Shown: piece after piece, positions 7,126-13,899 of the stretch
How the letters are laid out: the number at the start of each line of letters is the position of its first letter
Numbering within the stretch: the stretch's first letter is position 1
From: UBA7485 sp050945075
Lineage (GTDB): Bacteria; Bacillota; Clostridia; Eubacteriales; Eubacteriaceae
Length of the DNA: 19,204 nucleotides
NCBI GenBank assembly: GCA_050945075.1
Contig: JBMNSG010000034.1
Span: forward strand, 1 to 19,204
Direction: 5' to 3'
Notes under the pieces: generated by a model
What the model saw: only the letters and a program-made list of their open reading frames with translations
Databases searched by the model: none
What the model was told of the DNA's origin: nothing
Program-made: the position numbers and the translations under genes

Positions 7126-7194
7126 TTGACAACTACTATAAATTATAGTAGTATAATTGCAGTTGTCAACTACTATATCTTACAGTACTATAAT
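7126..7194. promoter_or_regulatory. divergent PadR/MATE promoter-operator region with nested palindromes
   Basis: Minus strand: -35 TTGACA (7169-7164), 16 bases, -10 TATAAT (7147-7142), leading to the PadR gene. Plus strand: TTGTCA (7163-7168) with TACTAT (7186-7191) or TATAAT (7189-7194) can serve the MATE gene. A perfect palindrome covers 7132-7152: ACTACTATAA and its mirror around A7142. An outer pair TTGACAACT (7126-7134) and AGTTGTCAA (7161-7169) is also exact. The block TTGwCAACTACTATA is repeated directly 37 bases apart (7126 and 7163). The palindrome covers the PadR -10, as expected for an autorepressor site. Confidence 0.82.
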
Positions 7195-7224
7195 TTATTC
7201 TGAGGAACATGAGAGGAGAACAAA

Positions 7225-8622
7225 ATGAATCAAAAGACCAGGAAAATTGAACTGCTGGGGAGTACCCCCGTTCCCAAAGCCCTTCTGGCTTTGGGCCTTC
7301 CCACAATGGTCGGTATGCTGATCAATGCTCTGTACAATCTGGTTGATGCCTATTTTGTCGGAGGGCTTGGAACAAATCAGATGGGAGCTATTACAGTCGC
7401 TTATCCGCTTGGACAAATTGTAGTCGGTCTTGGATTGCTGTTCGGAAACGGTGCAGCAGCCTATCTGTCAAGACTGCTGGGGCGTGGAGATAAAAAGACT
7501 GCGAACAAGGTTGCCAGTACAGCTCTTTACAGCAGCGTCATCACCGGAGCAATTGTCATCCTTTGTTCTGTGATTTTCCTAAAGCCGATTCTTCGCCAGT
7601 TGGGTGCGCTGGAAGAAATGATGCCCTATGCTGTTTCTTACACAAGCATCTATATTATTTTCTCGATCTTCAACGTGTTCAACGTGACCATGAACAACAT
7701 CGTGTCCAGTGAAGGTGCTGCAAAGACAGCGATGTGCGCGTTACTGGCCGGTGCAGTGCTGAATGTGATTCTGGATCCTGTTTTCATTTATACATTGAAT
7801 ATGGGGATTACCGGTGCCGCAATCGCAACCGCTGCGTCACAGGCGGTATCCACCTGCGTTTATCTCATTTATATTTTCAGGAAAAACAGCATTTTTAACT
7901 TCAGTATCAAAGAATACAGCTGTACGAAAGATGTTATGCCTGAGATTTTGAAAATCGGAATTCCCACCTTGATCTTTCAGCTGCTGACCAGTCTTTCTAT
8001 TTCCATGATTAACGGCGCAGTGAATAACTATGGCAGTTCCGCACTGGCTGCTATGGGGCCTGTCACCAAAATCCTGTCAATGGGTACCCTTGTCGTTTTC
8101 GGCTTCTTGAAGGGATTCCAGCCGATTGCCGGATATAGTTACGGAGCTAAAAACTTTGATCGTTTGAATCAGGCGATTAAAACCTCTATTGTATGGTCAA
8201 CGGTCTTTTGCCTGATCTTTGGCCTGACTGTGGCCCTTTTCTCAGGCGGAATCATGTCTGCCTTCACAAAAGATGATCTGCAAATGGTTGAAATCGGAAA
8301 AACAGCTTTGCGCGCCAACGGCGTATCTTTCATTTTCTTTGGATTCTACACCGTTTATTCGTTCCTGTTTCTTGTCATGGGAAAGGCTGGAGAAGGTTTC
8401 TTCCTGGGCTCCTGCAGACAGGGAATTTGTTTTATACCTGTGATTCTGCTTCTCCCTCAATTACTGGGACTTAACGGTATTCTCTTTGCGCAGCCGGTTG
8501 CGGATGTCCTTTCCGCTGTCATTACTTTATTTATGGCAATCCATCTGCATCGGCAGTTGAAAGCAGAGCAGGCGAATGTTCTCCCAGCCAAAAGTCCGTT
8601 GGCAGAGAGTGGACAGGACTGA
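7225..8622 (+). CDS. MATE family multidrug efflux transporter
   Basis: A 12-segment inner-membrane antiporter that exports cationic or hydrophobic drugs using a Na+ or H+ gradient. The 465 residues match the family. The N-terminal half opens with the typical PKALLALGLPTMVGMLINALYNLVDAYFVGGLG region, where the family consensus has the proline-rich segment 1 and a conserved Asp, followed by AYPLGQIVVGLGLLFGNGAAAYLSRLLGRG. The second half repeats this pattern from about residue 245 (EILKIGIPTLIFQLLTSLSISMIN). It looks closest to the MepA-like Firmicutes branch, but the drug range cannot be read from sequence. The ATG has GAGAGGAG just upstream. The divergent PadR regulator and shared operator predict drug-inducible expression; MepA itself is controlled by a MarR-type repressor, so this pairing is a variant of the same logic. 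Confidence 0.93.
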   Translation: MNQKTRKIELLGSTPVPKALLALGLPTMVGMLINALYNLVDAYFVGGLGTNQMGAITVAYPLGQIVVGLGLLFGNGAAAYLSRLLGRGDKKTANKVASTALYSSVITGAIVILCSVIFLKPILRQLGALEEMMPYAVSYTSIYIIFSIFNVFNVTMNNIVSSEGAAKTAMCALLAGAVLNVILDPVFIYTLNMGITGAAIATAASQAVSTCVYLIYIFRKNSIFNFSIKEYSCTKDVMPEILKIGIPTLIFQLLTSLSISMINGAVNNYGSSALAAMGPVTKILSMGTLVVFGFLKGFQPIAGYSYGAKNFDRLNQAIKTSIVWSTVFCLIFGLTVALFSGGIMSAFTKDDLQMVEIGKTALRANGVSFIFFGFYTVYSFLFLVMGKAGEGFFLGSCRQGICFIPVILLLPQLLGLNGILFAQPVADVLSAVITLFMAIHLHRQLKAEQANVLPAKSPLAESGQD

Positions 8623-8674
8623 CAGCCTTACAGTGTTACAGGATAACAGTCATCAATGAGCCAGGCACCAGAAC

Positions 8675-8730
8675 AGAAAGGGCCGCTGCATTAGTAGTTT
8701 GTTTCTACCGATGCAGCGGCCCTTTCTATT
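8675..8730. terminator. bidirectional terminator between the MATE and VOC genes
   Basis: A perfect 17-base stem, AGAAAGGGCCGCTGCAT (8675-8691) with its complement at 8711-8727, around a 19-base loop. It lies between the convergent MATE gene and VOC gene. The T content sits at the base of the stem and just after it on both strands, so it should act in both directions. Confidence 0.88.
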
Positions 8731-8740
8731 TGATTCGTAA

Positions 8741-9124
8741 TTAAGCTGTAATTTCGATCTGGTTGTCTTCCGGTCCCATGACACAGCTTTCATAGTAGCC
8801 GTCTCCGGTGGTTCTGGGTCCGCTCAGGACTTCATATCCGGCTTCTTTAAGTCTGGCTGTCAGTTTGTCTACAGCTTCTTTACTGCCCAGCGTAAAGGCA
8901 AGATGGATAAATCCGGTTCGCATGGATGCCTTATCATCATCAGTCATACCAGGACGGTTCATGATTTCGAGCCTTGCGCCGTCATCAAACGTAAGAAAAT
9001 AGGTGCGCAGTCCGGTATTGGGGTTGTGGTAGCCGTCATTGGCGGAGGCATCGAAATATTCTGTAAAGAATTTTTTCATGCCTTCCAGGTCGTTGACGTA
9101 CATGGCCAGATGTTCGATTTTCAT
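8741..9124 (-). CDS. VOC family protein (glyoxalase/bleomycin-resistance fold)
   Basis: A small (127-residue) vicinal-oxygen-chelate protein of two beta-alpha-beta-beta-beta modules. Likely metal ligands are in the canonical places: H5 (KIEHLAMYV), E53 (RLEIMNR), H74 (GFIHLAF) and E124 (NQIEITA). This points to a metal-dependent isomerase, lyase or similar enzyme in the glyoxalase I neighbourhood; the substrate is not predictable. The frame is open back to 9319, but ATG 9124 has AGAGGAG upstream and begins exactly at the first fold strand. It is the last gene of a minus-strand group with the O-acetyltransferase and HAD phosphatase, separated from the former by 91 bases and a hairpin. Confidence 0.88.
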   Translation of the reverse strand: MKIEHLAMYVNDLEGMKKFFTEYFDASANDGYHNPNTGLRTYFLTFDDGARLEIMNRPGMTDDDKASMRTGFIHLAFTLGSKEAVDKLTARLKEAGYEVLSGPRTTGDGYYESCVMGPEDNQIEITA

Positions 9125-9151
9125 TAATTCTCCTCTTTCTCTAACAATATG

Positions 9152-9196
9152 ATTCAGCCATGTAACGAATCTTTTTCGCTGCATGGCTGTACTGAA
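9152..9196 (-). terminator. hairpin between the O-acetyltransferase and VOC genes
   Basis: CAGCCATG (9155-9162) pairs with CATGGCTG (9182-9189), and the stem can extend to ATTCAG/CTGAAT with a 2-base bulge. On the minus strand it follows the O-acetyltransferase stop by about 20 bases but has no clean T-run, so it may attenuate rather than end transcription. Confidence 0.5.
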
Positions 9197-9215
9197 TAAC
9201 GCAATGATGCTTTTG

Positions 9216-9848
9216 TTACTGTTCCCGTGGTCCGGCGAGCTTTTCTGCTTCTTCCAGATCTTCTTTTTCAATTTTACGATCACGATAATAATACTCGCGG
9301 TCACGGTCGCCGATTTCACGGATCACCCGGCAGGGATTTCCGGCAGCTACTGAATTAGGGGGTACATCCCGGGTGACGACACTTCCGGCTCCGATTACGG
9401 AATTCCGGCCGATGGTTACGCCGGGGCAGATTACTGCAGCAGCGCCAATCCAGCAGTTGTCTTCAATGACAACGGGATCGGTGTACATATATTCCCGCAT
9501 TTCCGGATTGACAGGATGGCCGACCGTTGCAATGGTGACAGCCGGTCCGAACATGACTTTCCGGCCGATGGTAATCTTGCCATCATCGACAAAATTGCAG
9601 TTAAAGTTAAGATAGCTTCCTTCACCAATAGTGATATTCGTGCCGTAGCAGCAGTAAAAAGGCGGTTCGATCCAGGCGCGGGTTGGTTTTCCGAACAGGA
9701 CAGTCAGCAGATAAAGCCTTTTTTCCATATCCAGTGACGATGCATTGAAAGAAGCCAGAACTTCTTTGGCGTGTCTGCGGTCTTCAGGAAGTCCTTCGCA
9801 GTTATCTGTAAACAGTTTACCCGAATTGATTCGGTCTCGCATACTCAT
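9216..9848 (-). CDS. maltose/galactoside-type sugar O-acetyltransferase
   Basis: A LacA/Maa-type enzyme that transfers acetyl from acetyl-CoA to the 6-hydroxyl of a sugar. The N-terminal Maa cap (residues 4-58) begins with MRDRINSGKLF. It is followed by a left-handed beta-helix with hexapeptide repeats, for example NITIGEG, KITIGRK, VVIEDNCWIGAAAVICPGVTIG and VIGAGSVVTRDVPPNSVAAGNP. The catalytic His is H111 in TVGHPV. The 210 residues are slightly longer than LacA owing to a charged C-terminal helix rich in Arg, Tyr and Glu. The ATG lies 2 bases past the stop of the HAD gene, so the two are cotranscribed. The likely role is detoxifying or marking non-metabolised sugars; the actual acceptor is unknown. 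Confidence 0.92.
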   Translation of the reverse strand: MSMRDRINSGKLFTDNCEGLPEDRRHAKEVLASFNASSLDMEKRLYLLTVLFGKPTRAWIEPPFYCCYGTNITIGEGSYLNFNCNFVDDGKITIGRKVMFGPAVTIATVGHPVNPEMREYMYTDPVVIEDNCWIGAAAVICPGVTIGRNSVIGAGSVVTRDVPPNSVAAGNPCRVIREIGDRDREYYYRDRKIEKEDLEEAEKLAGPREQ

Positions 9849-9850
9849 TT

Positions 9851-10684
9851 TTATACCAGTCCTGCCTTTTCAAGAAAATCGGCAATACCGTCGCTGTCAT
9901 TATCCAGGGTAATATAATCGGCTGCTGCTTTGGTACGGGTACTGCCGTTTTCCATGACAACGCCGATTCCAGCATGTCTGGTCATATCTTCGTCATTGTC
10001 TTCATCCCCGAAAGTCATCAGCTCGTCCAGAGTCCAGCCGTGTGATTCCATGAATTCTCGAAGTCCGTTGCTCTTGGAGACTCGGGGATCCATATACTCA
10101 TAGAGGATACTGGCCGTTTTGAGGCTGGCACTTTTATAATCGGGATTGTCAAAGGTTTTGGCTCGTTCTACAACGGCATCCATCAGCGAGGGATCACAGA
10201 CGATCATGACTTTGCCCTGCGGTGTTTTGAGCAGTTCATCAAAATCGACGACTTCGTAGGGCAGCTTATCCGCTTTGGAAAGCCGGCGGATCATTTCGTC
10301 GTCTTTCGGAGCATAGAGGACGCCTTTGCTGGGAATACAGAAATTCAGATCCATGTCTTTATAATGATCCATGATATCATGAATGAGCCGCCCGTCCAGC
10401 GGGTAACTGGCAGAATCCGTTCCGCGTGTCAGATCGTAGATTTCTCCGCCGCCCATGCCGATAATCACATCCACCAGACCGTCAATTCCCCAGTTTTCCA
10501 GCAGATTCATGCAGGAAACAGCATCTCTCCCGGTTGACAGACCAAACAGAATGCCGTTATCACGGAGTTTCCTGATTGCTTCGATGGTCTTTGGCGTGAC
10601 TTTACCATGGCTGTCCAGCAGTGTTCCGTCAACATCAGCCATAACGGCTTTTACGTTTTTGAATTTCGGATTGTCTTTGAACAT
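9851..10684 (-). CDS. Cof-type HAD superfamily phosphatase
   Basis: A class IIB HAD hydrolase of the Cof/YidA kind, which dephosphorylates sugar phosphates, nucleotides or coenzyme phosphates. All four HAD motifs are present: DVDGTLLD (17-24) with both aspartates, LSTGR (49-53), the Lys in SKSNGLREF, and TFGDEDNDEDM near residue 228. The cap domain lies between motifs II and III. The 277-residue length is normal. The frame extends to 10720, but ATG 10684 has a clear AGGAGAAG at good spacing and starts just before the first strand. It is the first gene of the minus-strand set with the sugar acetyltransferase, so a sugar-phosphate substrate is plausible but not shown. Confidence 0.92.
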   Translation of the reverse strand: MFKDNPKFKNVKAVMADVDGTLLDSHGKVTPKTIEAIRKLRDNGILFGLSTGRDAVSCMNLLENWGIDGLVDVIIGMGGGEIYDLTRGTDSASYPLDGRLIHDIMDHYKDMDLNFCIPSKGVLYAPKDDEMIRRLSKADKLPYEVVDFDELLKTPQGKVMIVCDPSLMDAVVERAKTFDNPDYKSASLKTASILYEYMDPRVSKSNGLREFMESHGWTLDELMTFGDEDNDEDMTRHAGIGVVMENGSTRTKAAADYITLDNDSDGIADFLEKAGLV

Positions 10685-10721
10685 TTTCTTCTCCTGAGTT
10701 TGATAATATTTACAAAACAAA

Positions 10722-10800
10722 CCAGACTGGATTCACAGCACAAACTGTAACGCCGGGGAAAAGCGATTAGCCGTCACGCCGGTTTGTGCCGCAAATCTGG
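10722..10800. repeat. imperfect 80-base dyad in the HAD/AraC divergent region
   Basis: The outer arms CCAGA (10722-10726) and TCTGG (10796-10800) and inner arms GCACAAAC (10738-10745) and GTTTGTGC (10782-10789) are exact inverted repeats around a GC-richer centre that contains CGCCGG twice. It could be an operator for the AraC regulator or an RNA structure in the HAD leader. Confidence 0.4.
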
Positions 10801-10848
10801 AAAGGTGATGCATGCGTCAGAAAACTTTTTATTCAAGCATTCTGCAAA

Positions 10849-10865
10849 TATAATGATAGTATAAT
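10849..10865 (+). promoter_or_regulatory. candidate -10 elements for the first AraC gene
   Basis: TATAAT occurs twice, at 10849-10854 and 10860-10865, with no good -35 upstream. This would suit a promoter that needs an activator. The palindrome TAGTT-A-AACTA follows at 10871-10881. Confidence 0.4.
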
Positions 10866-10955
10866 AGAAGTAGTTAAACTATCTGTATTTTGTCTAAATA
10901 CTTTAATTATCGTATGCCACCATGTGAAGCTTAATTGGAAGAAAGGCGGTATTCA

Positions 10956-11852
10956 ATGAGGGTGATGAATGATACTTCCGAAGTCGTGAATTACAATGAT
11001 CCCAGAATTCCCGTTTATTCGGTTCTGGGCAGTCTTTCCGATTATAGAAGTATGAAAGCGCTGTGCCACTGGCATGAAGATTTTGAAATGATCCAGGTCC
11101 TGGAAGGACAAATGAAATATGCTGTAAACGGAAAAGAAGTGCTGATTCAAGAAGGAGACGGGATAATCGTCAATTCCAGACAGCTTCATTACGGCTATTC
11201 TGTAGAAGGCGGCGACTGCAGGTTTATCTGTCTTCTTTTCAGTCCGGCTCTTTTGTGTGCCCAGCGTGAGATTTCTGAAAAGTATATTCTGCCGGTTATT
11301 GAATCGGGACCGGAGTACTGCAGTCTGGATGGATCAACGGAAACCGGACACGAGATGCTTGATCTGATTACGCAAATCTATGAAGTCAGAAAAGACATAG
11401 ATCATGATCCCGGCGCACAGATGAAAGCGATCGGGCTTATGCATATTTTGTTCGGCAAATGGCTGACACTCACTGGATTTTCGCAAACCGGCAGGGAAGC
11501 CAGTGAATACAGTGAGATAGCGGCTCAGAAGGATATGGTCACGTTTATCTCCCGGAATTATGCTTCGAATCTGACTCTCGATCAGATTGCATCGGCCGGA
11601 AATGTCTGCCGGAGCCGCTGCTGTCAGATTTTTAAAAAATATCAGAAAACGAGTCCGATTGACTTTCTCAATGATTATCGTCTGAAAATGAGCATGAATC
11701 TGCTCAGGGACTCGTCCCGGTCCATTACAGATATTGCCTACATCTGCGGCTTTCGTCATTCCAGTTATTATGCGGAGATGTTCAGGAAAAAAACAGGCTG
11801 TACGCCCCGTGAATACAGGAAATCACAGATTCCCCATGACAGTGAGGAATGA
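10956..11852 (+). CDS. AraC family transcriptional regulator (cupin plus HTH)
   Basis: A 298-residue ligand-responsive activator. An N-terminal cupin-like sensor (about 25-150) carries CHWHEDFEMIQVLEG and the EGDGIIVNSRQLHYG turn seen in sugar-sensing AraC proteins. The C-terminal double HTH domain (about 190-290) contains LTLDQIASAGNVCRSRCCQIFKKY in the first helix-turn-helix and ITDIAYICGFRHSSYYAEMFRKKTG in the second. The frame can start at a TTG (10935), but ATG 10956 has AAAGGCGG (10942-10949) at normal spacing. It is divergent from the HAD/acetyltransferase group, which it may control, and convergent with a second AraC protein of the same layout. The ligand is unknown; a carbohydrate is the usual case for this architecture. 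Confidence 0.9.
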   Translation: MRVMNDTSEVVNYNDPRIPVYSVLGSLSDYRSMKALCHWHEDFEMIQVLEGQMKYAVNGKEVLIQEGDGIIVNSRQLHYGYSVEGGDCRFICLLFSPALLCAQREISEKYILPVIESGPEYCSLDGSTETGHEMLDLITQIYEVRKDIDHDPGAQMKAIGLMHILFGKWLTLTGFSQTGREASEYSEIAAQKDMVTFISRNYASNLTLDQIASAGNVCRSRCCQIFKKYQKTSPIDFLNDYRLKMSMNLLRDSSRSITDIAYICGFRHSSYYAEMFRKKTGCTPREYRKSQIPHDSEE

Positions 11853-11887
11853 CTGCGGGAACAACCGCGGGTAATACAGAAACAATC

Positions 11888-11915
11888 AAACCGGCATGAT
11901 CATCCCGGGCGGTTT
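11888..11915. terminator. short hairpin between the two convergent AraC genes
   Basis: AAACCG (11888-11893) pairs with CGGTTT (11910-11915), with a possible inner CCGG/CCGG pairing. It overlaps the stop codon of the minus-strand AraC gene. The stem is short, and no T-run follows it on the + strand, so it is a weak bidirectional terminator at best. Confidence 0.35.
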
Positions 11916-12825
11916 ACGAAGATAGAGATTTCCGGTAACTGCTGGGTGTCATGCCATTTTCTTTTTTAAAGACCTCTGAATAATAGCTGCTGCCGGAGAA
12001 GCCGACACTCTGGGCGATTTCGGTCACAGAGAGCGCCGGGTCCGTCAGCAGAGACATAGATGCCTGGATACGCCTTGAATTGACGTAGTCGACCGGGCTC
12101 TGGTGAACGATGTTTTTAAAAATCCGGCAGCATTCCGTTTTTCCGGACCAGCAGGAGGCGGCAATGTTTTCCAGTGTTATTCTTTCCTGATAGTGTTCAT
12201 CGATATAGGTGAGTGCCTGTTTCAGCTTTTCTGTATCACGGCAGAGACGGACGGTTTCTGCATCATCGACTTCGTGATTGAGGTTCTTTTCGAACAGCCA
12301 GCATATTTTAAATACCCGGCTCATCATATCCAGTTCAAATCCATCTTCCTGTTCCCGGTATATATCCGCCAGATCATCCAGAATATCCAGAATTTCTTTC
12401 TGCCAGCCAATCTTCTTTGAGAGATAGAGAAAACAGAGATGCTTGTCATTTAATATCCGGCTGATGTACTTTCTATAGATGTCGCTTATGCCTGCTCCGC
12501 CAATTAATGAAGGCTCAACGCGGACAACATAATTTTCACAGTCTTGTCCTTTTTCAGTCTGTGTGCCTGAGTGAAGTGTATTGGTGTTAATAAACATACC
12601 GTTGCCTTCTTCAAGCAGCACTACTTTATCATTGGCCTGATATTTCATTTTCCCGTGTTTTATGATGGTAAATTCAAGATCGGAATGCCAGTGGATTCCG
12701 AAGGTGTTACAGCAGTAGTAAGACAGCTTTTCATATTCGACACGAAATGGAAAGGCCGGGTCGAGTTTGTTGGTTGTTTCCTGTTTGGCATTGTCGGTTA
12801 CGACTGTTTTCAAAGGAGTATTCAT
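11914..12825 (-). CDS. AraC family transcriptional regulator (cupin plus HTH), second copy
   Basis: A 303-residue paralogue of the + strand AraC protein. Its cupin sensor has IHWHSDLEFTIIKHGKMKY and EEGNGMFINTNTLHSG, matching the other protein at WH-x-D-x-E, G-x-MKY and the EG-x-G turn. The HTH domain (about 200-300) carries ITLENIAASCWSGKTECCRIFKN and VTEIAQSVGFSGSSYYSEVFKKENG, the usual AraC signature. No internal start is better than ATG 12825, though its purine-rich site (AGAGGAAA) is 9-12 bases away, a little far. It is divergent from the decayed HAD locus and may once have controlled it: an exact inverted repeat lies between them. Confidence 0.9.
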   Translation of the reverse strand: MNTPLKTVVTDNAKQETTNKLDPAFPFRVEYEKLSYYCCNTFGIHWHSDLEFTIIKHGKMKYQANDKVVLLEEGNGMFINTNTLHSGTQTEKGQDCENYVVRVEPSLIGGAGISDIYRKYISRILNDKHLCFLYLSKKIGWQKEILDILDDLADIYREQEDGFELDMMSRVFKICWLFEKNLNHEVDDAETVRLCRDTEKLKQALTYIDEHYQERITLENIAASCWSGKTECCRIFKNIVHQSPVDYVNSRRIQASMSLLTDPALSVTEIAQSVGFSGSSYYSEVFKKENGMTPSSYRKSLSS

Positions 12826-12870
12826 GACGGATGATTTCCTCTCTTTCTCAGGTTATCGAAGAATTGTTAT

Positions 12871-12895
12871 AAATATCAGTGTAATCTTGATATTT
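12871..12895. promoter_or_regulatory. 8-base inverted repeat in the AraC/HAD-remnant divergent region
   Basis: AAATATCA (12871-12878) and TGATATTT (12888-12895) are exact mirror copies 9 bases apart, in an AT-rich stretch that also contains a TATAAT (12920-12925) for the + strand gene. It is a candidate operator; AraC proteins more often use direct repeats, so a different regulator is possible. Confidence 0.45.
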
Positions 12896-12956
12896 TTATA
12901 CTATAAACCGGACTATTATTATAATCAAGAAAACGATAAAGAAAAGAGGAAAAGTC

Positions 12957-13322
12957 ATGAACGCATTAATTTTCAGTTCGACTCCAGCCTGGCATACAAA
13001 AAAATGTGAAGGACTTCCGTTCCTTCTGAATGTTTTGAAGGGTTTGAATATTCCGGTTATTACCGGCGAAGCAAATCCGGATGCCGATTCTTATATGGAC
13101 ACTGCACAGGCAGCAGGGCATTCGATTGCGGACTGCACTGTGATTGAAAATACAGTGGAAGGAATCTATGCTGCAGCTGAAGCCGGCGCAGGAACGATTG
13201 CTGTGATCGATACCGATCGAGAAGTCAGAGAACAGCTTGGCAGTCTCCCGGAAGTAAAAAGAGTCTACGAAAACTATTACGATTTTTACCACGACATGGT
13301 TATGGATCGCATATTCTCATAG
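12957..13322 (+). CDS. HAD-like protein lacking the catalytic aspartates, probably decayed
   Basis: 121 residues that resemble a beta-phosphoglucomutase-type HAD protein with pieces missing. The start NALIF aligns with the first strand, but the nucleophile motif DxDGT is replaced by SSTPA, so both catalytic aspartates are gone. GLPFLLNVLKGLNIPV corresponds to motif II strand and helix. The segment ANPDADSYMDTAQAAG aligns with the usual KPxPDxYLxAAxxLG but lacks its Lys. ADCTVIENTVEGIYAAAEAGAGTIAVI matches the motif IV region with E-N in place of E-D. The whole cap and the part between motifs II and III are absent. The Shine-Dalgarno AGAGGAAA is good, so it may still be translated. The TAG at 13320-13322 is followed in another frame by more HAD sequence, so the stop may be a frameshift in a longer gene. 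Confidence 0.55.
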   Translation: MNALIFSSTPAWHTKKCEGLPFLLNVLKGLNIPVITGEANPDADSYMDTAQAAGHSIADCTVIENTVEGIYAAAEAGAGTIAVIDTDREVREQLGSLPEVKRVYENYYDFYHDMVMDRIFS

Positions 13323-13413
13323 CGGATATTCCCACTTAAACAAAGAAAAACTCAATGAACTGGTCGAAGAACGGGAGGCAATTTACAGGAAACTTTGTCT
13401 CTCAGGGCAGTCA

Positions 13414-13899
13414 ATGCCCAGGTTTATCCCGGGCCTTCCGTATCTTTTGACATCATTACAAGCAGCAAATATACCAATAGCGCTTATTGCCGATGCGCAC
13501 TCCGGTAATCTGGAGTTTTCAATCCGGCATTTTCATTTGACTGAATGGTTCAGTATGAATCATATGGTCTGTTCCAACAGAACACTCAAAGGAAAACCAT
13601 CCCCGCAGCTGTACCTGAAAGCGGCAGAGAAACTGGGAAAATCACCATCTTCCTGCCTGATTGTTGAGAGTACAGCGTTCGGTGTTCAGGCAGCTGCTGA
13701 CGCAGGAGCCGGAGAAATTGACGTTTATCGTCAGTCCGGGATTTTTAATGAAAAGGATCTGTTCTCAGCAGATTATCTGTCGTATAAACCTGACGATCTG
13801 CGGGTAAACCGGGATATTTTCTTCCTCATGAAAACCGTGACCGGCATCCTGAAGCTCTACCAGCCGGGCATGGTTGTAAATCTCTTCGGCTTTTCTTGA
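13414..13899 (+). pseudogene. HAD hydrolase remnant, second piece
   Basis: The frame is open from 13258, but its first ATG is at 13414. Before it the frame reads HSGYSHLNKEKLNELVEE and continues as cap-domain sequence, so the HAD homology begins upstream of any start codon. The rest is a good HAD match: FIPGLPYLLTSLQAANIPIALIAD (motif II region), KGKPSPQLYLKAAEKLG with the motif III Lys, and CLIVESTAFGVQAAADAGAG, where E-S replaces the usual E-D. There is no DxDGT domain. The last 44 codons overlap the convergent hydrolase gene and are not HAD-like, so the original stop is lost. A one-base shift near 13320 would join it to the preceding 121-residue frame (as ..RIFSSGYSHLNKEKL). Confidence 0.65.

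Noticed and set aside
4385..8622. A mobile element around the drug cassette.
   Set aside because: The tRNA-Ser nearby suggested an integration site, but there is no integrase, no repeat of the tRNA 3' end at the other side that I can see, and no transposase or terminal repeats.
9125..9319. A 65-residue N-terminal extension of the VOC protein.
   Set aside because: The extension crosses the hairpin and the stop of the neighbouring gene, while ATG 9124 has a good Shine-Dalgarno and begins at the first fold strand.
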